From Serpens gallinarum (lineage in GTDB: Bacteria > Pseudomonadota > Gammaproteobacteria > Pseudomonadales > Pseudomonadaceae): a stretch of 64,000 bases of DNA. The notes beneath the pieces were generated by a model. That model saw only the letters and a list, made by a program, of their open reading frames with translations, made no database searches and had not been told where the DNA came from. Within the stretch, counting starts at the first letter, position 1. Every line of letters starts with the position of its first letter. Of this stretch, positions 54,582-63,920 are shown one piece after another. The translations under genes and the position numbers were made by a program. The stretch spans positions 1 through 64,000 of the forward strand of contig NZ_JACSQG010000014.1 in NCBI RefSeq assembly GCF_014836765.1. The letters are read 5' to 3'.

Positions 54582-55334
54582 CCGCGCACTCATTACCAGC
54601 ACCACCAGAATAAACACGGGGCGAATGAACTTGGCACCTCCGTGGATCGCCGTGCGCGCCCCCAGATAAGCGCCGATCATCAGCGCCAGGCCCATCCCCA
54701 GGCCCAGCGCCCAGGCGACATTGCCGCTGGCCACGAAGACGGCCAGCGCCACCCCGTTGCTGACAAAATTCATGCTCCTGCCCACGCCGCTGGCGCGGAG
54801 CAGGTCCAGGGGATAAAGCAGCAAGGTACTGACCGTCCAGAATGCCCCGGTGCCGGGCCCGATCAAACCATCGTAAAACCCTAGCCCGAGGCTTTGTGGC
54901 CACTGTCGCTGGCGTGGAATGATTTGGTTTGGATCCGAGGGAGTTTTGGGGGTACGACTGAAAAGCAGATACAACCCACAGCCAAATACCACGACCGGCA
55001 GGATCTGGTTCAGCGCACTGGCTGGCAGCCAGTGTGCGAGGGCTGCGCCAAGCATTGCGCCCAAGGCCGTGCCGAGCAGGGCGCGATACCAGTGACGAGG
55101 ATCGAATAAGCGGCGGCGGTAGAATGTGTAGCTGGCCGTTGCGGAGCCGAAAGTGGCGCACAGCTTGTTGGTGCCGAGCACAAGATGTGGCGGCAGGCCG
55201 GCCGTCAGAAGGGCGGGAATGGTAAGCAGGCCCCCGCCGCCGGCAATGGCATCGATAAAACCGGCAATAAAGGCGACTGCCAGCAAGGCTGCAAAAATCC
55301 AGGAATCGAAAGCCAGTTCGAAGGGGAAATCCAT
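54549..55334 (-). CDS. TSUP (TauE/SafE) family membrane transporter
   Basis: The 261-residue protein has about eight hydrophobic segments and opens [40 protein letters not shown], the TSUP signature. A second half begins [24 protein letters not shown] proteins export or import sulfur-containing anions and organic acids; the substrate is unknown. The ATG at 55334 ([12 protein letters not shown]) suits the family; an upstream in-frame start at 55397 adds 21 residues of doubtful value. Its 3' end overlaps nudC on the opposite strand. Confidence 0.85.
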   Translation of the reverse strand: MDFPFELAFDSWIFAALLAVAFIAGFIDAIAGGGGLLTIPALLTAGLPPHLVLGTNKLCATFGSATASYTFYRRRLFDPRHWYRALLGTALGAMLGAALAHWLPASALNQILPVVVFGCGLYLLFSRTPKTPSDPNQIIPRQRQWPQSLGLGFYDGLIGPGTGAFWTVSTLLLYPLDLLRASGVGRSMNFVSNGVALAVFVASGNVAWALGLGMGLALMIGAYLGARTAIHGGAKFIRPVFILVVLVMSARLAWQHWLGVA

Positions 55335-55428
55335 GAAAAACTCGAAGTCGGTCAGATTGTGAAAGGCTCTGTGTAGAGACAAAGCGTACGCCTGCACATA
55401 ATGCCGCCTTTTCTAGCGGAGATCTTGC

Positions 55429-56079
55429 ATGCAGTACAACGGGCTGGCCTGGTTCACCGCGTTGCTGGCGTTACTGGCCTTGCTGCTTGCGGCACGCATT
55501 CTATTCAACCGCCACTGGTTGCTGGGCTGGTTGCGAGGGTCTCTGGGCATGGCTTGCCTGGCAATAGCCGGGATGGTCGCCCTGGTTGCCCGTGATCTGC
55601 TGTTCTATGCCCCCTTGCCAGGCAGCAAACCTCTGGCAACCCTGAATTTCAAGTCCCTCGGTGAACAACAGTTTGCGGTTACCCTGCTGGCCGGCGCTCA
55701 GGAGCGAGAAGTTCGGCTGAATGGCGATCTCTGGCAACTGGATACGCGTTTGTTGCAGATGCAGGGGTTAGCAACACTGATTGGATTGGAGTCGGGTTAT
55801 CGCCTGGAAACCTTGTCTGGCCGCTATCTGGCCATCGAACAACAGGATTTGGCGCGCAATACCGATGTGTCGCTAGTTGAGCCAGTCTTGGGTATAGACC
55901 TGTGGCGCTGGCTCCGGCTGGCTCAACATCATGCCTATGGGCTCGATGCGCAGATTGTGCGCAGCGCACCGATGCCCATGGCCGATGGGGCGGTATTCGC
56001 GGTGCGGCTGGCACCGACCGGACTGGTTGCGCAGCCGTTCAATTTGGCTGCACAGCAGGCTATGAAAGGCTGGCAGTAG
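55429..56079 (+). CDS. Conserved membrane-anchored hypothetical protein
   Basis: The 216-residue protein has two N-terminal membrane helices (WFTALLALLALLLAARILFN and SLGMACLAIAGMVALVARDL) and a soluble C-terminal domain of about 150 residues. Relatives in pseudomonads have been labelled as multidrug-transporter related, but there is no transporter fold here. I cannot assign a role. It lies alone between the TSUP and SDR genes. Confidence 0.75.
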   Translation: MQYNGLAWFTALLALLALLLAARILFNRHWLLGWLRGSLGMACLAIAGMVALVARDLLFYAPLPGSKPLATLNFKSLGEQQFAVTLLAGAQEREVRLNGDLWQLDTRLLQMQGLATLIGLESGYRLETLSGRYLAIEQQDLARNTDVSLVEPVLGIDLWRWLRLAQHHAYGLDAQIVRSAPMPMADGAVFAVRLAPTGLVAQPFNLAAQQAMKGWQ

Positions 56080-56129
56080 GGGGAGAGAGGAGAGGGGCCG
56101 GGCATTGCTGGCCCCTGGAATGACAAGAC

Positions 56130-56897
56130 TCAGGCGAGATAGCCCCCATCTACATTCAACGCCAGGCCCGTGGTGTAGCTGGAGGCGGCACTGGCGAGGT
56201 ACAGCACTGCGCCTGCCATTTCGCTCGGGTCTGCAACACGCTTGAGCGGAATGCGCTGCAGGGCGTACTTTAGGATCGCTTCATTACTGGTCAGCGCCGA
56301 GGCGAACTTGGTATCTGTCAGGCCCGGTAATAATGCGTTGCAGCGGATGCCAAAGCCTGCGCATTCCTTGGCGAAGACTTTCGTCATGCTGATCACAGCG
56401 GCTTTGGTCACTGAGTAGATGCCCTGGAATTCACCGGGCGTGACGCCGTTGATCGATGCGACGTTGATGATACTGCCGCCCCCGTTGGCCTTCATCAATT
56501 TGCCGCCCTCGATGGACATGAAGTAATAGCCGCGAATGTTCACATCCACAGTTTTTTGAAAGGCGGCAAGATCGGTGTCGAGCACGTTGCCAAATTGCGG
56601 GTTGGTCGCTGCGTTGTTCACCAGGATGTCCAGGCGGCCAAAGCGCTCGCGTATCTCGGTAAAGGTATTTTTGATCTGCTCCATCTCGCCGATGTGGCAG
56701 GCAATGGCTGTGGCCTGGCCGCCTTCGGCGTTAATGGCGTCAGCCACGGCCTGGCAGCCTTCGATCCTGCGGCTGGAAACGATTACATGTGCGCCTTGCT
56801 GGGCTAGCAGGCGGGCGATGGCTTCGCCAATACCGCGGCTGGCGCCGGACACGAAGGCGATCTTGCCATCAAGGTCGAACAGGGTGGTCTTGGTCAT
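56130..56897 (-). CDS. Short-chain dehydrogenase/reductase
   Basis: The 255-residue SDR has the cofactor motif FVSGASRGIGEAIARLLAQQ, NNAATNPQF, catalytic Ser in INVASINGVTPG and YSVTKAAVISMT (Tyr-x3-Lys). The end ALNVDGGYLA is the usual SDR C-terminus. Neighbouring phosphotransferase and SCP2 genes suggest action on acyl-CoA or lipid-like hydroxyl substrates. The exact substrate is unknown. It lies 30 bp downstream of the phosphotransferase gene. Confidence 0.9.
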   Translation of the reverse strand: MTKTTLFDLDGKIAFVSGASRGIGEAIARLLAQQGAHVIVSSRRIEGCQAVADAINAEGGQATAIACHIGEMEQIKNTFTEIRERFGRLDILVNNAATNPQFGNVLDTDLAAFQKTVDVNIRGYYFMSIEGGKLMKANGGGSIINVASINGVTPGEFQGIYSVTKAAVISMTKVFAKECAGFGIRCNALLPGLTDTKFASALTSNEAILKYALQRIPLKRVADPSEMAGAVLYLASAASSYTTGLALNVDGGYLA

Positions 56898-56927
56898 GGC
56901 GTTTTCCTTGTTATTGGGACCGATGGT

Positions 56928-57995
56928 TTACAGCGATGAGTGCTGAATGAGTTTATGGGCCATTTTTTCCAGCAGGCTATTCATCTGCACGAAGGGCGCG
57001 AATCGCTTGTCCTGGGTCTGGCCGTGGTAGTACCGGTAATAGATTTGCTGGACGATGCCGGCCAGGCGGAACAGGCCGTAGCAATAGTAGTAATCGAAGT
57101 TTTCAATTTCGATACCGGCGCGTTTCGCGTAGTAATCAACGAATTCGCGTCGGGTCAGCATACCCGGAGCATTGCTCGGCTGGCGGCGCATCAGTTGCAC
57201 TGCAGGCGGATCGCCTGCTTCGATCCAATACGCGAGGGTGTTGCCCAGGTCCATCAGGGGATCGCCCAGTGTCGTCAGTTCCCAGTCCAGCACCCCAATG
57301 ATTTGCATCGGGTTCGCCGGGTCGAGAATGACGTTATCGAAGCGGTAATCGTTGTGCACGATAGCCGAACGGTAATGATCGGCAGGCATCTTGTCGCGCA
57401 GCCAGGCCTTGACCGGCTCCCAGCTCGGGGCATCGGGAGTCAGCGCCTTTTCGTAACGATCGCACCAGCCTTCAATCTGGCGCTGCACGTAACCTTCCGG
57501 CTTACCCAGATCCGCCAGGCCGCAGGCGTGGTAGTCGACATTGTGTAAGTCCACCAGTTTATCGATGAAACTTTTGCACAAGCCGCGGGTTTGCTCGGGA
57601 GTGAAATTCAGTGCGGCAGGAATGTCGGCGCGCAAGATAATGCCTTTGACCCGCTCCATCACATAAAACTCGGATCCGATCAGCGATTCGTCGATGCAGT
57701 GCGCAAAGGCTTTTGGGCAATAGGGAAAGCCGGCATTGAGCTGGTTGAGAATTCGGAATTCACGCCCCATGTCGTGGGCCGATTTAGCCTTGCGGCCAAA
57801 CGGGGGACGGCGCAGAACAAGCTGCCGGCCGGGGTATTCCAACAGATAGGTGAGGTTGGAAGCGCCGCCGGGAAACTGGCTGATCTTCAGGTCGCCGTGT
57901 AATTCACGAATGCTCGCTTTCAAGAACGCATCAATCGTCTCGGCATTGAGTTCTTCTCCCGAGCGGATGCGAGTGGCCTGGTCGATCAACGCCAT
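56928..57995 (-). CDS. APH-family phosphotransferase (ACAD10-like)
   Basis: The 355-residue kinase-fold protein has FPGGASNLTYLLEYPGRQLV, catalytic loop HNDYRFDNVI (HxDxxxxN form) and the metal Asp in GVLDWELTTLGDPLMDLGNT. It resembles the APH domain fused to acyl-CoA dehydrogenase in ACAD10/11, which phosphorylates 4-hydroxyacyl-CoA. A role in hydroxy-acid catabolism together with the adjacent SDR is inferred. It is not an antibiotic-resistance enzyme by motif. Confidence 0.85.
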   Translation of the reverse strand: MALIDQATRIRSGEELNAETIDAFLKASIRELHGDLKISQFPGGASNLTYLLEYPGRQLVLRRPPFGRKAKSAHDMGREFRILNQLNAGFPYCPKAFAHCIDESLIGSEFYVMERVKGIILRADIPAALNFTPEQTRGLCKSFIDKLVDLHNVDYHACGLADLGKPEGYVQRQIEGWCDRYEKALTPDAPSWEPVKAWLRDKMPADHYRSAIVHNDYRFDNVILDPANPMQIIGVLDWELTTLGDPLMDLGNTLAYWIEAGDPPAVQLMRRQPSNAPGMLTRREFVDYYAKRAGIEIENFDYYYCYGLFRLAGIVQQIYYRYYHGQTQDKRFAPFVQMNSLLEKMAHKLIQHSSL

Positions 57996-58156
57996 TTCTT
58001 ATTCCTTTTTATTGAAGGTCAAAAAGCCGATCAAAGAATGGTCAATCTAATGACTTATCGCAGTCCTTAACAACTCATAGTGGCCTTAATAGGTAGGCGT
58101 GTTGGTAGCCGATAAGCATCCTTGCGGAGCCTATGCCGCGGTGCATAGGCCAGGCG

Positions 58157-58189
58157 AAAAAAAACCGGAGCATCAGCCCCGGCTTTTTT
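58157..58189. terminator. Terminator downstream of the SCP2 gene
   Basis: A run of A, then CCGG, a 10-nt loop, CCGG and a run of T (AAAACCGG ... CCGGCTTTTTT) form a hairpin with A and T tracts. It ends transcription of the minus-strand SCP2 gene. Confidence 0.8.
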
Positions 58190-58203
58190 AACAACCGAGC
58201 AGC

Positions 58204-58515
58204 TTAGACTGGGAACAGTTCGCCCAGCTTCATGGCCAGCATCATGTCGCCTTCGGCGCGCAGCTTGCCGCCCATAAAGGCTTGCATGCCGTCGGTTTCG
58301 CCGGTGGTGATGCCCTTCAGGGTTTCGCTGTCCATGATCAGGGTGACGTTGGCGTTCGGGTTTTCGCCTTGTTCGATGCTGCACGCACCGTCTTTAACAA
58401 CGATGTAGTGGTTTTCGCCGTCTTCGATGTTGAACTGGAATACCAGGTCCAGCCCAGCAGCGGCGCTGGAGTTGAACTTGGATTGCATGGCTTTGATGAT
58501 GTCGGCGCTGCTCAT
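58204..58515 (-). CDS. SCP2 sterol/lipid-binding domain protein
   Basis: The 103-residue protein is a stand-alone SCP2 fold: LVFQFNIEDGENHYIVVKDG, NANVTLIMDSETLKGITTGE and QAFMGGKLRAEGDMMLAMKL. SCP2 domains bind hydrophobic ligands such as acyl-CoA. It is located between the histidine phosphatase and the APH-SDR pair, as in PA1827-PA1831 of P. aeruginosa. Confidence 0.92.
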   Translation of the reverse strand: MSSADIIKAMQSKFNSSAAAGLDLVFQFNIEDGENHYIVVKDGACSIEQGENPNANVTLIMDSETLKGITTGETDGMQAFMGGKLRAEGDMMLAMKLGELFPV

Positions 58516-58576
58516 AATGTCATCCTTCTTTATTTTCGGTTTTTGCTGGCGGTCAAGAGCCGCAGTGGGCTGGAGC

Positions 58577-59281
58577 TCAACGGTAGGTGATGAGCTCCGG
58601 CGCCTTCAACAGCTGTAAATGCGCATGGCTGTTGAAGGAAGCCAGGGTTACTTCGGAGTCCCGGAATTTCAGTTGGGTTACCGAAGTGTTGACGATCTGC
58701 CAATTGAGCTCGAAAGCTTTGCTGGGCGGAACGCCGATGATCTGATGCAGTAAGGCGGTGATGGTGCCGGCGGAAGTAAACACAGCAATGTGTTCTCCCT
58801 GTGCGGCGTCGTTGAGTACACGCTGCAAGCCCTGCTGGACGCGAGTACTGAATGCTTGCCAGCTTTCCTGGCCGGGCTTGTCGCCAGAGCCGCTGAGCCA
58901 GCGGTCAATGACAAAGGCAAACAGACGCTGGAACTCACCCGGATGCCGGGTAACGTGACGAAGGATATCCAGCGTCCTGGGCTCGTATTCCAGAAGTTCG
59001 GGCAAGTGAGCGCGGATGAGTTCATCGGCCTTGAATTCATTGAAGGCGCCATCGATAGCGATATCCGCTGAGTCTCCGTTGCCCATGCGGCGCAGCACAT
59101 GTGTAGCGGTATCTCTCTGTCGGCGCAGTTCACCGCTGTAGCAGCGATGCAGCGTTATGCCTACATGAGCCAGGTGTTCGCCGAGCACTTCGGCCTGGCG
59201 CACACCATTGGGGCAGAGAACATCGTAGTCGTCTGCACCGAAAGAGGCTTGGCCATGTCGAATCAGATAGATGCTACCCAC
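58577..59281 (-). CDS. Histidine phosphatase family protein
   Basis: The 234-residue protein starts IYLIRHGQASFGADDYDVLC, the RHG signature, and has CYSGELRRQRDTATHVL. The usual second catalytic His region reads VFTSAGTITALLHQIIG, with Ser where many phosphoglycerate mutases have His. This variant is frequent in the wider histidine phosphatase family, so activity is probable but not certain. Substrate unknown. It is divergent from sohB. Confidence 0.88.
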   Translation of the reverse strand: MGSIYLIRHGQASFGADDYDVLCPNGVRQAEVLGEHLAHVGITLHRCYSGELRRQRDTATHVLRRMGNGDSADIAIDGAFNEFKADELIRAHLPELLEYEPRTLDILRHVTRHPGEFQRLFAFVIDRWLSGSGDKPGQESWQAFSTRVQQGLQRVLNDAAQGEHIAVFTSAGTITALLHQIIGVPPSKAFELNWQIVNTSVTQLKFRDSEVTLASFNSHAHLQLLKAPELITYR

Positions 59282-59477
59282 GCCCGTCGTCCAGGTACGT
59301 TGAAAGTGACGCGAGGTTAGGTGGTGAGGTGGTGGCCTGTCAACGAAAAAACATACGCTTGTTTGAATTGCGAATTGTTGCTGCAGCTGCGTGTCTGGCT
59401 GTCAGGCCAGGTGCTCGGTATGCTGAGCGAATCTGTGGCGGGGCGGCCTGACCATTACATCGAGATGAGGAAACGCT

Positions 59478-60509
59478 GTGGAGTATCTGGCTGACTATGC
59501 GAGTTTTTTGGCGAAATCGGTGACCGTTGTACTGTCCATCGTGGCGGTGCTTGTGGCTCTGGCCGTCTTGCGAAGCCGAGGGCGGGGGCAAAGCACCGGG
59601 CAATTGCAGGTGCTGAAACTAAATGAGTTCTACAAGGGGCTGCGTGAGCGTCTGGAACTGGCATTGCTGGACAAAGAGCAGCTCAAGGCACATCGCAAGG
59701 CGCAGGCCAAGGCGGAAAAAGCTCAGAAGGCGGACAGGAAGACCGGCGATCTCAAGCCTCGCGTCTATGTGCTGGACTTTGATGGCGACATCAGGGCGTC
59801 GGCGGTCGAACATTTGCGACATGAGGTGACTGCTCTGCTCAGTCTGGCCACAGCTCAAGATGAAGTGGTGGTGCGCCTGGAGAGTGGGGGGGGCATGGTC
59901 CACAGCTACGGTTTGGCATCCTCGCAACTGGCGCGGATTCGCCAGGCTGGGGTGCCATTAACGATCTGCGTGGACAAGGTGGCCGCCAGCGGCGGTTACA
60001 TGATGGCGTGCATTGGTGACCGAATCCTCAGCGCACCCTTTGCCATCCTTGGTTCGATCGGCGTGGTCGCTCAGCTCCCCAATGTGCACCGTCTGTTGAA
60101 GAAGCACGACGTTGATTTTGAAGTGCTTACTGCCGGTGATTACAAACGAACCTTGACTGTATTTGGTGAAAATACCGAGAAGGGCCGGAAAAAATTCCAG
60201 GAGGAGCTGGAGATTACCCATGAGCTGTTCAAGGACTTCGTGGCTCATTATCGTCCGCAGTTGGATATCCAGGAGATCGCCACGGGTGAAATCTGGTTGG
60301 GACAGGCGGCATTGAGCAAGCAACTGGTGGATGAACTCAAGACCAGCGATGAGTACCTTTCGGAGCGGGCCAAAACAGCAGATTTGTTCCAGCTGCACTA
60401 TGCGCAGAAGAAAAGCTTGCAGGAGCGTGTCGGCCTTGCGGCCAGCGGAATTCTGGATCGCGTGGTGCTGACCTGGTGGGGCCGCTTGCAACAACAACGA
60501 TTCTGGTAA
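59478..60509 (+). CDS. sohB: Inner-membrane S49-family protease SohB
   Basis: SohB is a periplasm-facing signal-peptide-peptidase-like serine protease. The 343-residue protein starts at a GTG (59478) with GAGG upstream, as MEYLADYASFLAKSVTVVLS, one membrane helix. After the coiled linker, YVLDFDGDIRASAVEHLRHE opens the protease domain. The catalytic Ser is in KVAASGGYMMAC and the Lys in TAGDYKRTLTVFG. It is followed 11 bp later by the quinone-reductase-like gene. Confidence 0.93.
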   Translation: MEYLADYASFLAKSVTVVLSIVAVLVALAVLRSRGRGQSTGQLQVLKLNEFYKGLRERLELALLDKEQLKAHRKAQAKAEKAQKADRKTGDLKPRVYVLDFDGDIRASAVEHLRHEVTALLSLATAQDEVVVRLESGGGMVHSYGLASSQLARIRQAGVPLTICVDKVAASGGYMMACIGDRILSAPFAILGSIGVVAQLPNVHRLLKKHDVDFEVLTAGDYKRTLTVFGENTEKGRKKFQEELEITHELFKDFVAHYRPQLDIQEIATGEIWLGQAALSKQLVDELKTSDEYLSERAKTADLFQLHYAQKKSLQERVGLAASGILDRVVLTWWGRLQQQRFW

Positions 60510-60520
60510 GAGAGAAAATA

Positions 60521-61513
60521 ATGAGCGTATTCAAGGCATTACAGGTAACCCAGGCTGCAGATGGCCATTTTCAATCGGCGGTAGTTGAGCGAGACACGAG
60601 CTCACTGCCGGCTGGAGATGTGCTGGTGCGCGTGCAGTATTCCTCCTTGAACTATAAGGATGCCCTGTCGGCCAGCGGCAATCCGGGCGTGACCAGGCAT
60701 TTCCCGCATACACCAGGGATCGACGCGGCAGGAGTCGTCGAGACGTCCTCGGTAGATGGCTTCGTGCCAGGCGATGAAGTCATCGTCACCGGATACGATC
60801 TGGGCATGAGTACGTCGGGCGGATTCGGTCAATACATTCGGGTTCCGGCCGCGTGGCTGGTCAAACGCCCTGCTGGTCTGACGCTGCGTGAGTCAATGCT
60901 GCTGGGTACGGCTGGCCTGACGGCGGGCTTGTGCGTGGAGAAGCTGCTACGTGCCGGGTTCACCCCAAAGGCAGGCCCTGTGTTGGTGTCGGGCGCCACG
61001 GGTGGGGTGGGCAGCATCGCGGTGAGCTTGCTGGCGCATCTGGGCTGCCAGGTGGTGGCGGTGACGGGCAAGGCAGAACAAGCAGACTACTTACAGCGCT
61101 TGGGCGCCACTCAGGTGCTGCCGCGCGAAGCCTTGCAAGAAGGTACGGCCAAACCGTTGCTCAAGGAGCAGTGGGCGGCGGCGGTGGATACGGTAGGCGG
61201 CGACATTCTATTCAATATCGTCAAGTCGTTACGCCGTGGCGGCAGTGTGGCTTGTTGCGGGCTCACGGCCGGAGTTAATTTCCAGGCCTCCGTTCTGCCG
61301 TTCATTTTGCGTGGCGTTGATCTGCTGGGCGTGGATTCGGTGGAAATTCCCTTGGCGGATAAGGCCTCCGTCTGGGACAAGCTGGCCGGACCATGGAAGA
61401 TGGCGGAGCTTGAGGATCTGGTGGAGGAGATCGGACTTGAGCAATTGCCTGAGGCGATCCAGCGTATTCTTGCCGGCAAGATGGTCGGCCGAGCTCTGGT
61501 AAAGCTGGACTGA
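60521..61513 (+). CDS. acuI: Acrylyl-CoA reductase / YhdH-type zinc-free oxidoreductase
   Basis: The 330-residue medium-chain dehydrogenase-fold protein shows QYSSLNYKDALSASGNPGV, TPGIDAAGVVETSS, VSGATGGVGSIAVSLLAHLG and VDTVGGDILFNIVKSLRRGG. It is YhdH/AcuI-like: NADPH-dependent acrylyl-CoA reductase that protects against acrylate. It lacks the zinc ligands of alcohol dehydrogenases. The ATG at 60521 is the natural start; it follows sohB by 11 bp and may be co-transcribed. A strong terminator lies after the stop. Confidence 0.93.
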   Translation: MSVFKALQVTQAADGHFQSAVVERDTSSLPAGDVLVRVQYSSLNYKDALSASGNPGVTRHFPHTPGIDAAGVVETSSVDGFVPGDEVIVTGYDLGMSTSGGFGQYIRVPAAWLVKRPAGLTLRESMLLGTAGLTAGLCVEKLLRAGFTPKAGPVLVSGATGGVGSIAVSLLAHLGCQVVAVTGKAEQADYLQRLGATQVLPREALQEGTAKPLLKEQWAAAVDTVGGDILFNIVKSLRRGGSVACCGLTAGVNFQASVLPFILRGVDLLGVDSVEIPLADKASVWDKLAGPWKMAELEDLVEEIGLEQLPEAIQRILAGKMVGRALVKLD

Positions 61514-61530
61514 CTTATTCTAGGTCCAGC

Positions 61531-61567
61531 AACCAGAAAGCCCCGTGATTAGCGGGGCTTTCTGGTT
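61531..61567. terminator. Bidirectional terminator between acuI and the DUF934 gene
   Basis: AACCAGAAAGCCCCG and CGGGGCTTTCTGGTT pair over about 15 bp, with T5 beyond. It serves the convergent acuI and DUF934-cysI units. Confidence 0.92.
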
Positions 61568-61578
61568 TTTAGCCGAGC

Positions 61579-62073
61579 TTAACGGCGGCGGAACAGCGGA
61601 CGTGGATCATCGGTGGCAGCTTGGTAGGTTACCGAGAAATCCTTGAGGCTTTTCAGCGCATCGTCAGGGTCGCGATCTGGGCGGATGGCAAAGGCATCGA
61701 AGCCACAGCGGCGCATATAGAACAGCTGGTCACGCAGCACATCGCCAATGGCGCGTACTTCACCTTTATAGCCGTAACGTTCGCGCAACAGGCGAGCGCT
61801 GGAGTAATGGCGACCATCGGTGAAAACCGGGAAATTCAAGGCCACAATCTGAAAGTGCGTCAGGTCATCAGCGATATCCTCTACCGCTTCATCGGCATCG
61901 AGCCAAACTCCCAGCCCGCCGTCACGGGCTTTGAGGGCATGGGCATGCTCGCGCCACAGGCGCAGCGGCACGATCAGGTCGTCACTGTTGGGCAGTCCAT
62001 CCAGCGAGGCCTCCTTGTCGAGCAGGTGCCAGGTTTCGTCGACGATCTGTTCGTTCTTAATGATTCGCTGCAT
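61579..62073 (-). CDS. DUF934 protein linked to sulfite reductase
   Basis: The 164-residue protein has the family pattern GVWLDADEAVEDIADDLTHF, ALNFPVFTDGRHYSSARLLR and GYKGEVRAIGDVLRDQLFYM with a Cys in RRCGFDAFAIRPD. DUF934 genes regularly follow cysI and probably assist sulfite reduction; the activity is unknown. The ATG at 62073 overlaps the cysI 3' end by 17 bp, indicating translational coupling. Confidence 0.92.
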   Translation of the reverse strand: MQRIIKNEQIVDETWHLLDKEASLDGLPNSDDLIVPLRLWREHAHALKARDGGLGVWLDADEAVEDIADDLTHFQIVALNFPVFTDGRHYSSARLLRERYGYKGEVRAIGDVLRDQLFYMRRCGFDAFAIRPDRDPDDALKSLKDFSVTYQAATDDPRPLFRRR

Positions 62074-63715
62074 AGACGCGCTCTTTGAAACGATCGATGC
62101 CAATGCGGCGGTAGGTGTCGATAAACTGCTCATCTTCGGTACGTTGCTCCACGTATACGGCAATGATCTTTTCTATGACGTCAGGCATGACATCCTGGGC
62201 GAAGGATGGGCCAAGAATCTGTCCCAGACTGGCATCGCGTCCTGAGCTGCCACCCAGGGAAACCTGGTAGAACTCGGCGCCTTTCTTGTCCACGCCCAGA
62301 ATGCCGATATGGCCAACATGGTGGTGACCGCAGGCGTTCATGCAGCCGGAAATGTTCAGGTCGAGCTCACCGATGTCGAACAGGTAGTCGAGATCGTCAA
62401 AGCGCCGCTGGATGGCTTCTGCCACTGGAATCGACTTGGCGTTGGCCAGCGAACAGAAATCGCCACCCGGACAGCAAATCATGTCGGTCAGCAGGCCGAT
62501 GTTGGGAGTGGCGATGCCCAGCTCGCGCAGTTCATGCCAGAGCTCGAACAGTTGGGATTGTTCGACGTCGGCCAGAATCATGTTCTGCTCGTGGGAGTTG
62601 CGCACTTCACCGAAGCTGTAGCGGTCTGCCAGGTCGGCAATGGCATCCAGTTGCTTTTCAGTCACATCGCCCGGTGCGACGCCGGTGGCTTTCAGGGACA
62701 GCGTGACTGCCGCATAGCCAGGCTTCTTGTGCGCAGTGACGTTGCGAGCGCGCCAGCGAGCGAAGCCGGGATGTTCGGTATCCAGCCGGGCCAGTGCCGC
62801 GCCCTGATCTTCCAGCGTTTTGTAGAGCGGATCGACGAAAAATTTACTGACCCGAGCCACTTCTTCTTCGGTAAGGGTCAGCGGGCTGTCTTTCAAGTGT
62901 TCCCATTCCGCTGCGACACGTTCGGCGAAGACTTCCGGAGTCAGTGCTTTGACCAGGATTTTGATACGTGCCTTGAACTTGTTGTCGCGACGGCCGTAAC
63001 GGTTGTAAACCCGAAGAATGGCATCGAGATAGCTGAGCAGGTGCTGCCAGGGCAGGAATTCATTGATGTAGCTGCCAACGATTGGGGTACGCCCCAGGCC
63101 GCCCCCGACGGAAACCCGGAAGCCCAGTTCGCCTGCGCTGTTATGAACCGCTTCCAGGCCGATGTCGTGCACTTCAATGGCGGCGCGATCGCTGGCAGCA
63201 CCGTTCACGGCAATCTTGAACTTGCGAGGCAGGAAGGCGAATTCCGGGTGAAAGGTCGACCATTGGCGAATGATTTCGCACCAGGGGCGCGGGTCGATCA
63301 CCTCATCCTTGGCGACACCGGCAAATTGGTCGGTAGTGGTGTTACGAATGCAGTTGCCGCTGGTTTGGATCGCATGCATCTGCACGGTGGCCAGCTCGGC
63401 CAAGATATCCGGCACATCTTCCAGTTCCGGCCAGTTGAACTGTACGTTGGTGCGCGTACTGATGTGGGCGTAGCCCTTGTCGTACTTACGGGCAATTTCC
63501 GCCAGCTTGCGAACCTGCTTGGAGGACATCAGTCCATACGGTACGGCCACGCGCAGCATGGGCGCATAGCGTTGAATGTACAGGCCATTTTGAAGACGCA
63601 GTGGCAGAAGCTCGGCATCACTGAGCTCACCGGCCAGATAGCGGCGAATCTGATCGCGGAACTGACGTACCCGATCTTCGATGATGTGTTGGTCGTACTG
63701 GTCGTAAACGTACAT
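62057..63715 (-). CDS. cysI: Assimilatory sulfite reductase, siroheme subunit
   Basis: This enzyme reduces sulfite to sulfide for cysteine synthesis, with siroheme and a [4Fe-4S] cluster. The 552 residues start MYVYDQYDQHIIEDRVRQFR. Two ferredoxin-like half-domains are clear. The cluster ligands are in MICCPGGDFCSLANAKSI and ISGCMNACGHHHVGHIG. VGGGLGRTPIVG is a siroheme-binding segment. Length and order match the Pseudomonas CysI (PA1838), which is closer to ferredoxin-type enzymes than E. coli CysI. The ATG at 63715 is used; the open frame further upstream lacks a motif. Confidence 0.96.
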   Translation of the reverse strand: MYVYDQYDQHIIEDRVRQFRDQIRRYLAGELSDAELLPLRLQNGLYIQRYAPMLRVAVPYGLMSSKQVRKLAEIARKYDKGYAHISTRTNVQFNWPELEDVPDILAELATVQMHAIQTSGNCIRNTTTDQFAGVAKDEVIDPRPWCEIIRQWSTFHPEFAFLPRKFKIAVNGAASDRAAIEVHDIGLEAVHNSAGELGFRVSVGGGLGRTPIVGSYINEFLPWQHLLSYLDAILRVYNRYGRRDNKFKARIKILVKALTPEVFAERVAAEWEHLKDSPLTLTEEEVARVSKFFVDPLYKTLEDQGAALARLDTEHPGFARWRARNVTAHKKPGYAAVTLSLKATGVAPGDVTEKQLDAIADLADRYSFGEVRNSHEQNMILADVEQSQLFELWHELRELGIATPNIGLLTDMICCPGGDFCSLANAKSIPVAEAIQRRFDDLDYLFDIGELDLNISGCMNACGHHHVGHIGILGVDKKGAEFYQVSLGGSSGRDASLGQILGPSFAQDVMPDVIEKIIAVYVEQRTEDEQFIDTYRRIGIDRFKERVYAANH

Positions 63716-63920
63716 GAAAGATCCTGACAGCTTATTGCGCGCACGGCAGCGCGACCCGGATGGGGCCGGCAAGATACCAGTTGGTGTTTATTCGTAAAAG
63801 TGAAGAATAAGAATATGCTTAGAACCTGAATCGCTTAAGAAGCCAAGATTCGGTGCTTGAGGAGACGAAGCGTCTGGTCTTTACTCACAGGTATTCAGGG
63901 AGTCTGAGCAGGGGAAAACG

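Noticed and set aside
56928-57995. Aminoglycoside resistance gene
   Set aside because: The fold is APH-like, but the sequence follows the ACAD10-type phosphotransferases and sits in a lipid/CoA gene cluster.
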